Assembly (NCBI RefSeq): GCF_025698545.1
Contig: NC_068577.1
Location: forward strand, 33,745,250 to 33,809,249
DNA length: 64,000 nt
Reading direction: 5' to 3'
DNA from: Gossypium raimondii
Taxonomy: Eukaryota > Streptophyta > Magnoliopsida > Malvales > Malvaceae
A program made the position numbers and the translations under genes. Under the pieces are notes generated by a model. That model had not been told where the DNA came from and did no database searches. It was given only the letters and a program-made list of their open reading frames with translations. Of this stretch, positions 50,155 to 62,391 are shown piece by piece; position 1 is the stretch's first letter, and each line of letters opens with the position of its first letter.

Positions 50155-51496
50155 GGTTAGGGTTAGGGTTTTTAATTAAGTTAGGTTAGGGTTAGGGTTT
50201 TTAATTAAATTTGGTTAGGGTTAGGGTTTTTAATTGAATTGGGTTAGGGTTAGGGTTTTTAATTGAATTGGGTTAGGGTTAGGGTTTTTAATTAAGTTAG
50301 GTTAGCGTTAGGGTTTTTAATTGAGTTATGTTAGGGTTAGGGTTTTTAATTAAATTGGGTTAGGGTTTTTAATTGAATTGGGTTAGGGTTAAGGTTTTTA
50401 ATTAAGTTAGGTTAGGGTTAGGGTTTTTAATTAAGTTAGGTTAGGGTTAGGGTTTTTAATTGAATTGGGTTATGGTTAGGGTTTTTAATTAGATTAGGTT
50501 AGGGTTAGGGTTTTTAATTAAGTTAGGTTAGGGTTAGGGTTTTTAATTGAATTAGGTTAGGGTTAGGGTTTTTAATTGAATTGGGTTAGGGTTAGGGTTT
50601 TTAATTAAGTTTGGTTAGGGTTAGGGTTTTTAATTAAGTTAGGTTAGGGTTAGGGTTTTTAATTGAATTAGGTTAGGGTTAGGGTTTTTAATTAAGTTTG
50701 GTTAGGGTTAGAGTTTTTAATTAAATTGGGTTAGGGTTAGGGTTTTTAGTTGAATTGGATTAGGGTTAGGGTTTTTAATTAAGTTAAGGTTAGGGTTAGG
50801 GTTTTTAATTGAATTGGGTTAGGGTTAGGGTTTTTAATTAAATTTGGTTAGGGTTAGGGTTTTTAATTGAATTGGGTTAAGGTTAGGGTTTTTAATTAAG
50901 TTAGGTTAGGGTTAGGGTTTTTAATTGAATTGGGTTAGGGTTAGGGTTTTTAATTAAATTGGGTTAGGGTTAGGGTTTTTAATTAAGTTAGGTTAGGGTT
51001 AGGGTTTTTAATTGATTAGGTTAGGGTTAGGGTTTTTAATTAAATTGGGTTAGGGTTTTTAATTGAATTGGGTTAGGGTTAGGGTTTTTAATTAAGTTTG
51101 GTTAGGGTTAGGGTTTTTAATTAAATTGGGTTAGGGTTAGGGTTAGGGTTTTTAATTGAATTGGGTTAGGGTTAGGGTTTTTAATTAAGTTAGGGTAGGG
51201 TTAGGGTTTTTAATTAAGTTAGGTTAGGGTTAGGGTTTTTAATTGAATTGGGTTAGGGTTAGGGTTTTTAAATAAATTTGGTTAGGGTTAGGGTTTTTAA
51301 TTGAATTGGGTTAGGGTTAGGGTTTTTAATTAAGTTTGGCTAGGGTTAGGGTTTTTAATTAAATTGGGTTAGGGTTAGGTTTTTTAATTGAATTGGGTTA
51401 GGGTTAGGGTTTTTAATTAAGTTAGGTTAGGGTTAGGGTTTTTAATTGAATTAGGTTAGGGTTAGGATTTTTAATTAAATTGGGTTAGGGTTAGGA
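50155..51496 (+). repeat. 29-bp telomere-like satellite array in MULE C
   Basis: About 46 units. Each unit is two TTAGGG-type repeats (GGTTAGGGTTAGGG) plus a 15-bp AT part, TTTTTAATT followed by AAGTTA, GAATTG or AAATTG variants. One unit has three TTAGGG and two have a single one. The order of variants near units 3-8 resembles that near 27-32, which suggests a later block duplication. Confidence 0.93.
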
Positions 51497-51573
51497 ATAA
51501 ACTTCTATTTTATTACATAAAAATAATATCAAAATATTCAAAATATTTGTACAAATAAATTTAAATACGACAA

Positions 51574-53685
51574 TCAATATCTATGCCCGGGGGATTTAGT
51601 GCCACATGGCAGCCGTTGACGGTTACGCGCTGGATTCCTCCTTTCTCTAGCTTCCGGCAGCAGTTGTTGTTCTTCCGGCGGGGATTCTGGTTCTTCCGGT
51701 ACGACATCTGGTTGTCGGACTTGGGACGATGATCCACCTTCAAAGAATAGTGTATGTGGAGGTGTTTGCATCAAGAACAGCGACGGTGTTTGAAACCCAA
51801 ACGTTGGTGGGGATTGGTAAAAGGAGAGCTCCCCGACGGCCCCCCTTGCGATCCCTCGTGCGCCGCTGGCCTATGCATCGGCGATCCGCTCGACATAACA
51901 GGAAATGGAGCTGATACGGGCATTTGGCTCCAACCTGCCATAGGACTTGAAAAATGATACATATAAGGGTAAGGGTACATATAAGGGTTAGGAAACGCAC
52001 TTGGCATCATCTGAAAAGGCGGTTGCGTGGGTATCATCGGTTGATTTGCTGCGTCGGGTGACTGACTCGGTGCTCTCATTGGGCCTGGTGATTGCATGGC
52101 CACTAATGATGAGCCAGGTGAACGTCTGGGCCTCGTTGAGGGGCTGCCTTCGTCGTCTTGGATTTTAAGGCTCGTGCCTTTCCCTTTCGACACGTATTTG
52201 TCACTGCCTCTGCTCTAGCGTCAGTAAATACGGCTTGCCATGAATCCTAAACCATGATATGTATTTTGGAACGCACGCTAACTCCGGAACGATGATTGCT
52301 TCCCGAGTAGGTATATATTCATGCCGATCTTTCCACATATCTATGTACCCGAACCAGTATCTCAACCAATCTGTATTCAATTGCCGAAGGTCGATTTTGT
52401 GTTGCTCGTCAAACTCCTCAGGATCCACGGGAATCGGTTGTCTACATCCAAACTATCGTTGCACTCTGTCTGACTGGTGCGGCTCCATGGTTGCGTAGTT
52501 GATCAACACAACTTTCACGTGCCAGGCGTTCGAATTTTATAAGAACTCTTCCGGAATTACTGCCCGAATTGCCGGATCCTCGTATGGTGTCCATTCAAAC
52601 TATATGAACATGATAGAAATATTAGTTATATACATAATAATACTAAATACTAAATACTAAATACCAATCGACTAGCGAATGTATGAAAATATCTATTTGC
52701 AAAATACTTACTTCTGCTTCCGACCGTTGGTCCAATAGAAGCCGTACATCTTCAAGAGAGGACGGTAATTCAGCATAACTTGCCGGATGGTTCCACCTAA
52801 TTAAATAAAATTTTAGCATACTTTTGTTTTTAAAAATCTACATAATAATTGTAAAATGTAATATAAAATTTACCTCGTTATGAGTGGGAATGTATATGGG
52901 TGGTTCAGTTGAGGACGTAGAAATGGAAAGCGAAACCGTGCCCATGACTGCAGTAGTGACAGGCAACCTCCGATTTTGGCTCTCCTCGGTCGCGTCGCCC
53001 CGCACATCTCCCAATATAATGTAGCCAACACGGCAGACCCCCAACTGAATTCACCGGCTGCTCTAAAATCAACGAGTTTCAGTAGCCATCTTAGATGTAC
53101 GCGGCTCTGTGACGTGTCGGGCATCAGATAATCTCCAATTATTTGAAGAATGTATGCCCGAGTATATCAGATTCTTTCAATCTCGGTTGAATCTTCATTC
53201 GGATCAGCGAATGTGTCACGTAACCAGCCCATCTCGACCTTACCTCCCTCCATTTTCTCCGGAATTGCGCCCAAAAGCTCGTAGCACACCGCCTCCCAAT
53301 TGCTAGATGGACATCTTCTAGAGTGATAGTGCACTCCCCACATGGAAGATGGAATGTGTGCGTCTCGGGTCTCCACCTCTCGATGAACGCATTGATCAGT
53401 TTCGGGTACAACTTGCATCCCCGGCCTACCGTCGCCACGTGCCAAAAACCCGCTTCCCGCAGGTAGTTCTCTACCAATGGTGATGGAGGAGCATGCATAT
53501 TCCGGATATTGCATTCCAATACCCGATCTACCTCATTTTATAACAAATAATAAATTAATAATTATCTAAAAATGCATAAATAAAAAATTCTTAAATAATA
53601 TTTAAAAATTAAATTTAACACTTACCATTTTCATTTGTTCCACCGATATGTGATGCTTATCAAGACGAGTCAATGATCCGACCAT
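51574..53685 (-). pseudogene. PMD gene of MULE C, broken
   Basis: Exon 1 (53685-53626) codes MVGSLTRL and more. Exon 2 has the clearest PMD start in the window: NIRNMHAPPSPLVENYLREAG, then FWHVATVGRGCKLYPKL and RWRPETHTFHLPCGECTITLEDV. It then loses about 70 bp (the LQLGLPVDGYPVTGS part seen in A), which shifts the frame. A TGA replaces an Arg codon in the ERI-Y block at about 53168, as in copy A. Later exons keep VHLRWLLKLVDFRAAGEFSWGS, YIDMWKDRHEYIPTREAI and a Pro-rich tail. Compared with functional PMD proteins the order of blocks is normal; the gene is dead. Confidence 0.85.
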
Positions 53686-53964
53686 TGATGAAATCGGACA
53701 AATTTTTACGATTTATAAAAATAAAAAAAAAATTTAAAATTATTTTAAAAAAGGAAATTGAGAGGAAATTGAAATCAAATATGGATTTGAGAGAATTTTG
53801 GAAGGAAATTAAGAGAATTTTGGAAGGAAATTGAGAGGAAATTGAAATTAAATATGGATTTGAGAGAATTTTGGAAGGAAATTGAGAGAATTTTGGAAAG
53901 AAATTGAGAGGAATTGAGAGGAAATATGAGAGAGGATTTGCTTGTGAAAAAATAAAAAGGGGTG

Positions 53965-54020
53965 GGGGTATTTATAGTTTTTTTTTACCGTTGGGGGGGC
54001 AACGGTCAAATTTTTGACCG
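53965..54020 (-). promoter_or_regulatory. PMD promoter in MULE C
   Basis: The palindrome CGGTCAAATTTTTGACCG (54003-54020) is identical to that of copy A. The TATA element ACTATAAATACCCC (about 53968-53981, reverse strand) follows. Confidence 0.65.
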
Positions 54021-54239
54021 TTAGCTACTGTTCATGCGCGGGAGGAAATCGCGTCCTTGAAGGAGCGATTTCCTTCCACGTAAGCATCTCGCGATTTCCT
54101 GACGCGTACCCTAACATTGCGCTGACGTGGACGCGATTTCGCGGAAAATGGATCATTCCGGTAAATAATAAAATAGAGGGCCCATTTCGGTAATTTTTTA
54201 CAGAAATGGGCTTTTATTGATAAATTACCCAATATATTC

Positions 54240-54574
54240 AATATGAATATATTTAAAATATATTTAAGTTAATCATAAACAAATTTAAGTAAATTTGATA
54301 AAATTTTAAACTTATTCATGTAATAACTAAGGAAAAATAAAAATATATTAATATAATAATTAAGCTCGTCTCAAATCCAACCCGACCCTCGTTTACACCA
54401 CAAGTCCCGTCCGGTTCTATTATCTATTTACCAATTACCGCGATTTACCCACTTTTTCGTCTCATTAACTGAATAAGTTTGAGGGAAAAAAGAAACCCTA
54501 CTAACAGCCACCGCCGCCGCCAAACATATGTCAAAGGAGGAACAACGGAGAAGTGTACGGTCGGAATCTGAGTT
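54240..54574 (+). promoter_or_regulatory. Short 5' flank of S2P, between MULE C and the start codon
   Basis: 335 bp remain between the MULE duplication and the ATG at 54575. The first part is AT-rich; from 54360 it becomes pyrimidine-rich and likely holds the transcription start. An in-frame TGA six bases before the ATG supports that start. Confidence 0.45.
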
Positions 54575-57315
54575 ATGAGAGTGAACCGAGCAAGAAGGCA
54601 TGGAGCAGCCCGCCTCCCTCTTCGTGCTTCTCCTCCTCTAATCCACCGCGTGACGGCTACCGTCAACGCCATTTCCTGCTGGTACAGCGACCTCAAAATC
54701 TACGCCCTCAACGAACCTCTCTTCCGGTTCGGCCGAAAGCACAACATGATTCTTAAACTCTGGTTTTCCATTGGCACTGGTTTCGGCCTAACGGCACTCA
54801 TCGGAGTCTCTTGGATTCTTATCTGGCAACTATTCCTTAGCTCCGACACGCGGTTAAGCAACCTTTTCAGCTCTCTTTTGTTCGGCTTTTCCCCTTCTTT
54901 AAGAATCTCAATGTCGGATGCCGGATATTTATTCATCTCCACTTTGGTCTCCGTTTCCGTCCATGAATTTGGCCACGCTATCGCACTTGCAAGGTCAACT
55001 TCTATTGATTGCATTGGAAACAACATTGATGTTTTAAGTTGAATTTTGAGCTTCAAGGTCAGGTTTTTCTCACGTTTGTTGCAATAGGTGAAAAAGCAGT
55101 GAGGGAATTCAATTGGAGTACATTGCAGTTTTTATTGCGGTTCTATTCCCTGGTGCTCTAGTTGCTTTTGATTATGATTTGCTGCAGGCATTGCCTCGAT
55201 TAACCTCTCTTCGCGTATATTGTGCTGGTATTTGGCATAATGCAGTGGTAATCTCACACATTTACAATCAGTCTTTCGTGTTTGGATGATTTTTTTATCG
55301 GCTTAGGCCTTAGCGTTGTAGCTGGATTTGCGAAACACTTTGGTTTGTCAGACCATGGTGCTGTAATTAGGAATCCGTTTGTGTATTTCGACATGCAGTA
55401 GTAATCTCAAAATTTATAAGCGGTATTTAAAGTTTAGATGAGTTCTTGATCGGATTAGGCTTAGGAAAGCATCGTAGTTGGGCTGCAAAGATGAAATTTT
55501 GTACCTGCATAGCATAATGTAGATGTATCATGTTTGGGTGAGTTCTTGGTTGGCTTAAGCTGAGTTTAGCATTGTAGTTGGGTACGGAAACACGTTGGTT
55601 TGTCAAACCATGGTGCAAAACTGGAATTTTGAATCTGTTTACATATAGCATTGTCATTGTGATGGGAATTGGAGTTCCACAATTTTACTGTAATGGTCAA
55701 ACACAGCTTAATCTAGTTCACCCCTAACTTTTACTTTTGCCCCTCTTGTAGTTCTGTGCACTTTGTGGGTTGTTGTTGTTCCTGCAGCCTGTGATCCTGT
55801 TTCCGTTTTACATTCATGCCGAGAGCCCTTTGGTACTACGCTGCAAGTATTTACATGTTTCATTTTGTTTTATTCAGTTTAAGCATGTTGATGAGATTGA
55901 CTTGTTTTATCTTTCTCCCGTCTTGAATAGGTCTTGGAAGTAGCATCGCCGTTATCTGAGTTTTTGTCTCCTGGGGATGCAATAGCGTCATTGGATGGTG
56001 CAGCCATCCATAGCGTGCAAAATTGGATGGAGATGACTGCTCTACTAGATAAAAAGATACTTCAGAATTCAAGTGATTCCCGTTATTTTGAAGGTTTTGG
56101 TGCTGTAGATAGCAGAAAGGGGTACTGCGTGCCTAATGCCTTGTTGGAAGATGGCAAGAATGTTCAATTGGCCAAAAACCGATCTGTTTGCCCTGAAGAT
56201 TTCACGGCATTTGTGAAAATTTACTGCTTTGATCCAAGTAAGTCGGTAGATATGGATGATGAAGATGTTGATCTTGGAAGAAAGGAAAATGCACTTTGTT
56301 TGAATACAAAGGATATTGTCAATCTCGAAAAATGTGATGGACGGGGAAAAGTAAAGAAAAATGGAAGCAGCTGTATGTGTTCCGAGGTAGATGTTTTTCT
56401 TTGGAAGCATAAATTAGCCATTATCCTTTTTCTCAAACTTGCTTCAAGATGATGCTAATAATATATCATTGATCACAACCTTGTTTTTTAATGCCTGCAG
56501 GATGAGTCTTGCTTAAGTCCGGTTCAGTTTCCGGATTTGATGTGGATTGAGATTACATATTCACGTCTTTATTTAAGAGAATGCTTACAACTTAGAAGTT
56601 CCCTTTTAGATTCCAACACTTCTGATGCTGTAGAACAGACATGTGGTGGGACTTTTATTTTTGTTGGTGACATGATATCGATGGCGCATTCAGTTCAGTT
56701 GACTGAATATCAACCTCGGTGGGGGGTTTTTCTCAGCAAATATCTTCCAAATAAACTGGAAAAGAGCTTAATATGCACATTCCACATTTCTTTAGCGTTA
56801 GCTCTTCTCAATAGTTTGCCCGTAAGTACAGCATTTTTACTTCATGGAAAAACTTTACCTTCTGTTCAAGCATATGCTTTTCCACCTTCATTGCAGTGCA
56901 GTTCATCGCCCTAACAAACAGATAATTGATAATAAAGGTTAATGTTAAATTGTCATCTTAGGGAAACAAATTATTTTTACTGTCTATAAGTAGATTAGGG
57001 ATTCTATCTCAGATATGAGTATGTGTCAGATGTTGGCATAGTCGATTTTTTTTTTTCTTTTACAAAGTATGTTAGGATCAGACTCTCATACCCATACCTG
57101 AGTATGTGAGGTGCATGGATTTTCAATACTAATCCTTTTGTTTTGTTGATCAGGTATATTTCCTAGATGGGGAATCGATTTTGGAGGTGGCATTGTCCCA
57201 CTTCACATCATTGAGCTCAAGAAAAACAAGAAAAATCCATCAAGTATGTGTTGTGGGAGGGAGTTTGGTTTCAGTTCTGGCCTTCTTGAGGATGACGTTT
57301 ATCAATTTCTTCTAG
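54575..57315 (+). CDS. S2P: Site-2 protease (intramembrane zinc metalloprotease), 6 exons
   Basis: S2P cuts membrane-anchored transcription factors inside the membrane after site-1 protease, in the Golgi, in stress responses. Exons: 54575-54993, 55100-55247, 55752-55832, 55931-56386, 56501-56821, 57154-57315; all splice sites are GT-AG and the parts join to 528 aa. Hydrophobic segments are visible at about 58-88 and 113-139. The zinc motif HEFGH (130-134) is complete. Next are YIAVFIAVLFPGALVAF, a PDZ-like part from VLEVASPLSEFLSPGDAI, a hydrophilic loop, and the second metal-binding motif LDG (479-481) after NSLPVYF. The last exon reads through the GTATGTG at 57244; reading on gives VCVVGGSLVSVLAFLR, the expected final membrane segment, before TAG. 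Intact. Confidence 0.92.
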
Positions 57316-59832
57316 TATGGTCGTCTTTCAGGAGGTCAGAAGTTAAAAGGAAAAAAAGAAAGGATGGAGCATCGCTTGTACCAAAAGAAATTGAGTGGAG
57401 TTCATTCAAAAGCTTGAAGGTGAAAGTTAAAAGAAGGCAGGGAAAGATTTTTGAACTTCCATTCCATGTTTTTATGTTTCAACTTCATGAATGCAAAAGG
57501 TGGCGTCCCAAATGGATTGGGTCGGGCATATTAATCGTAATATCTTAGTGGATTGTGAATAATTTGATTAATTTAGATACCCATAGTAATGCATAGATTT
57601 TGAAGTAGATTTACACATTCATTTTCAAATATTTGACACACAAGCTCAAATCAAGCTTCAAAAACTCGTGTTAGACTATAACAAATATAATCTGAAAACA
57701 ACTTACAAAAAATCATCAAAAAGCAAAAACACAAACTCTTTACTTTGGAAGTGAAACATTGCATTATTTAAAATAGTTTACACGGTAAAACATGAGAAGT
57801 TTGATTTGATGATGACATGATTATTTTGACTAAATTTTGAATCATATTTCATTTACACTCTAAATTTAAAATTGAAAACATATTATATTTAAGCCATCCT
57901 CTTTTAAATTTCATATATGTTTTAAATAAAAATATCAATAATTCTTATATAACAAATAAAATAATTATAAATCAAATACAAAAAGAACCCAATTCAATTC
58001 AAAAACTTTATTTCTTTAATTTGTATTTCACAAATTATCTAAACACTTCAAATTAATTAATTTTCGATTTTTGTTTTGTTTCTTTCTTTCTCAGCTCTCC
58101 TCTTTTTGATAAGAAAACCACTTATCCATATAGCCCGCCAATACCTTGAGGTTTGATGAAAAATATACAAATTTCTCTAAGGTTTATTTATTACCTAAAT
58201 TTTAAATTAAAAGACAAATTTATCTTTTAATAACACTTGGTATTCTTTTATCTTCAGATATCACATGTAAATTATATTTTATAATTAATTAAGTATTTTT
58301 GGAATATATAATGTTCAATAAGCCTAAGTGTTAATATTATTATAACATTGTTCCATCCAATTTTAATATACACGTAAATTTATTCAAAATTATATATTTA
58401 TAATTAGGCATAATTCAACCACACGTAACTAAATTATTAGATTTGTTTTAGGCTCTTAGTGTCGTTAAAACAAACATGGCAGCCAGTCAAATTTCACCAT
58501 ATCATCATCCCATTAAAAAATAATTTTATATATATTAATATTAAAAATATCCCTCCCCCGCTTCCCTCTTTCTCCATCTTTTATAATACACCCACAACTG
58601 AACCCTTAAACAAGTTCCTCGAAATGTTACGACTTTTTAAAGACTTACATGTCTGCAACATTCATGACCCTACTATAAATCTCATTTATAGCACGGTTCA
58701 TAGTTTTGAACTTGGAACATTTCAAAATATACCATGTTTCAATAAAAAGTTATAAGTTATTAAAAATAAATGGTCATAATTATTCAAGTAGATATCTATT
58801 GAATAATTATGTTTATGGATAAAGATATGACTATTCATTTTGGTAGTTATATCTCTATGAAAAGATATGAGACCTGCTATGAAATTTGCAGGACACACCA
58901 GAAAACACATCAAAAGGTTCTTTTTATTCTTCCACCATATTTTATATTCCTAGATTGTATTAAAAAGAAAAAGGAAGTTGCAGGTGAACTGGGTAATTTT
59001 ATAATTTAAATTATTGTAAAGTCTAAACATTATTAATAATAATATTTAAAATTTGATGTTAAATGATATTTACATCATTCATCTCTTATTTTCTTCAAAA
59101 TAAATTTTTATTTTTAATTAAATTGTTGCTCGATTAATTTGTGACACCAATTTCAGTCAAGAAAATCATATTAGTATTATATTATGGTGCACTAAGATAA
59201 AATAAGCATTACCTAACAAATGTATTTATAAAAATAGGTATAAAAAATGGGACTCTGGTTTTTGTTTTTTATTCTTTAGGTACTCTTATTAATTTTTGTT
59301 TTTGTAATACTTTTTATACAAAGACAAGTTAAATATTTTAAATTTAAATTTAAATTCAATTTTATATATCAGTCGAATTTCTTTTTAATTTATTTATTTG
59401 ATTTTATTTTTAATAAAAATTTCACTAAAACCTTCTAAAATAATAATAAGTTATCTTAAATAAAAATTTATCTTTAGGGTTAATATATAATTAATTCAAT
59501 AAAAATTAAAATACTTAATTTTACTCGAGGTCTAATATAATATAATTTAAAATTTAATTTAATGGAACTTAATATAATTTTAAAGTAATTAATTTTTATT
59601 ATGTTTAATTAAAATGAAGGAAAATAAATAAAAATACATTAAGGTATTATTCTCTTTTATTTAAAATTTACTTAATTGATATCATGAGTCAAATGATACC
59701 AAATCAATCATAAAAATGCAATAAAACCAATCAATTTTAAACTAGAAATTCTATCATACGTGTATGCGTGTGGAAACCACATATTTAAAACACGGGTGTG
59801 TGTTTAAAAATAATATACATCAAATTATGAAA
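57316..59832. other. AT-rich spacer after S2P
   Basis: Includes the S2P 3' UTR. The rest has no open frame that resembles a protein, no tRNA and no clear repeat ends. Confidence 0.5.
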
Positions 59833-62391
59833 TGTAACATCCCAAAAACCGGGTTAGAAGAAATTGAGTTTTGAAACTAGGTGTGGTTATTTTTCGATTT
59901 TGAGTCTAGATTTTGGAAATTCTTGACAAGTAAGTTGATCTTTATATGGTTAAGTGTTCTGGTTATGTGAGGTTCTAGATCTTGAAATTTTGCTATTTTT
60001 TATTAAACCCCTATCTTTGGACATATGAGCTATAAGTTAATTTCGATCAATTGATGATAATGATGAGCCTAGTGGTTTAATGGATAAACCTCTGTGTACT
60101 CTTTGGTTTGGTGTTTGAATCCTTGCAAAAGTGATAAGAAAAAAAATTTTCTTTTCCTTTCTTTTATGCTGCCTTGAGAAGTTGTTTAGTTTATTTTTAT
60201 AATTTAAAAATAACTAAACTCATCTTTTAGAAACTCCTCTCTTTTTTGGAACATCAATTCTTCTCATTCTTTTTTTTTTCTTCTTTCTGATAACTCCACT
60301 ACTAGTTTTGTTGAAAAGATTGTGTATCTCGTCATTTTCAACAAAAAGATTAACAGTGTAAGTTTGTAGTCAAATTTTTGCTAATATTCGCTCTTAATCG
60401 CTATTTGTTAAAACTGAAATGGTTTTGTTTGTTTTGTTAAATTTTGTTTTTAAGGTTTCAGTTGGTTCTCTTTCTTAGGTGAAAGGATTGCATATCAAAG
60501 TTCTCCACCAATTTAAGTACTTGTATTGTTGGATATGAGCCGGGGGGATTAAGAGTTTTAAGTTCAATTTTGGTTTGTGTCGAAAGTTTTCAACGAAACT
60601 TTGGCTATAAATATGTTATCATTTGATTGAGGTTTGATTGTCGTTTTAGGGACGGGAGTTCATCCGTGTTGTTTCTACATTGAATCCGTATCAAGTGGGT
60701 ACCAAAAACCTGAATTTTTGCGATTTGTGAACGCTAAAAAACATGGCTTTCGACGCCATACAGTCGTGTGGTAGGCCATGGGCACCACACGACTGTGTGG
60801 TAGATCGTGTGCGGCACTGTTAAGGGTCATCCAGGCTAGGAACATAGGCGTGTATCCAGACCGTGTAACTCACTGTTTGGGACCACACAACCATGTGCGA
60901 GGCCGTGTGACAAGTCGTGTGAATCACTAACAGAGCCACACGAGCGTGTTCTAGGTCGTGTGGGTAACACGGGCCAGTCACCTAGGCTGACTGGATCCAC
61001 ACGGGTGAATGGGTCAAGATTCTGAAAATTTTCCCTAGGGTCGTGAACACCGTCTGGATCGAACGTAAGCCTTCCGTAAGGTCTGTATGATCTATACTAA
61101 GCTATAAAACTCAGGAATTATTGATCTGTTAGTGTATAATCAACTACCTGTACTTATGTCTGTTTTGATTTAAGATAAGTAAAAGTGAATGCTAATGTAT
61201 AATGTACTCCTGTTTGGATGCATTGAGGTATGTTAATTATCCAGGTACGATCCGTATTCTATTAAGTCTAATGGTACGCTCCTATGTTACTCTGTTGATT
61301 AAGAATATGTGATATTGGAATATGTTGAATTGATTGGTATTAATTCTAATTTATAACCATAAATATGACTTCATGGCAATTTGATGTGATCTGTTGAGGT
61401 TTAATAAATTTGTTTTACAAAGCATGGACTCACATGCCTACTGATTTTGTTATTGTATGATAGCATGATCTACATGCTTATCACTCTGACTCTTTATGTG
61501 CATGGCATGACATATTGCATGAGATTTGGGATGATGTGAAATGAGGAAATTTCTGGCAGTTTAAAGATCTGCATTATCTGGTGGTTTATCCACAATTCTG
61601 TTTTGGCAGCTTGACTGCAATATAGTGGCTTGACCACATGTATCTGATCTGGCAGTTTTAACTGCAAATTCAGGTGACACTGTCCATAATTATCTATTGG
61701 TGTGTTTTGGTTGGACAAATTTTGGGAAACTCTATTTTGGTGTGTAGCAGAGTTGGGTAGGATGTTTTCTGATAAATCTACACTCTGATTGGTTTTCAAA
61801 AATACTGCATCGACATAGACATACATTTGTTGTTCTGCTTTGTTCTATTTTGTTTTGTTATGATCTGTTGTACTACCATTGTTGAAATGTCTGTGATACT
61901 CTGGATCTGTCCCGTGCAGGTTATATGACTGCTATTAGGTTCTCTGCGTTACTACGATTTATATGTTGTGATATGTTTATTTTTATTTGAGTTTGGTTAT
62001 ATAATGTGCTTTGTAGCTCACCCTTGTCTTATCTTTATCTGTTCAGGTAAAATTTCTGACTTAGGACCGGACGACGTACGGGAGTTCGGATTATTTTTAC
62101 ACTGATGTAACTATGATTTGAATTTTTGGGTTTGTAATATGTTTTTGAACTCCCATTGCTTTATGCCAATCTCGTTAGTAACTGGAAATTTCTAACACGA
62201 AACTACAAAATCACTTAAGTCGACTAAAATGGATTTTTGGTTTTCAAAGTTAAGACTCCGAAAAGTTTTCCGCTACAAATTAGGTAAAGTTTTGAGTGTT
62301 TTCTGAATTCTTATCGAAACCTGTTTTCAACGCATTGATGTAACTCCTTCAGATTTGGCTTAAACTTCTAGGTCGGGTTTAAGATGTTACA
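59833..62391 (+). repeat. Left LTR of the non-autonomous element
   Basis: 2559 bp. It contains a tRNA-like stretch (60051-60130) and a cluster of CACACG/CGTGTG motifs (60760-60990), which can pair as short inverted repeats. It aligns with the start of the second LTR at 63302, with small differences and a deletion near 59940-59985. Confidence 0.85.

Larger units (their letters stand above)
49661..54230. mobile_element. MULE copy C: PMD gene, no transposase, large telomere-like array
   Basis: 4570 bp, flanked by the perfect 9-bp duplication AATATATTC (49652-49660 and 54231-54239). The ends begin GGGCAATTTACC on the left and GGGTAATTTATC (reverse complement) on the right and pair for well over 60 bp. 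It holds one subterminal repeat unit (about 50005-50150), a 46-unit array (50155-51496) and a - strand PMD pseudogene (53685-51574). No transposase. The right end lies about 335 bp from the S2P start codon. Confidence 0.93.

Noticed and set aside
50155..51496. CRISPR-like array
   Set aside because: Repeats and spacers are both near identical from unit to unit, with no unique spacers, in a plant genome.
57244..57548. Splice donor GTATGTG after IHQ in S2P and a following 100-codon frame
   Set aside because: Reading straight through gives the expected last membrane segment and a stop at 57315; the longer frame is a different phase.
61494..61826. 110-codon - strand frame in the left LTR
   Set aside because: No recognised domain and it lies wholly within the LTR; chance frame.
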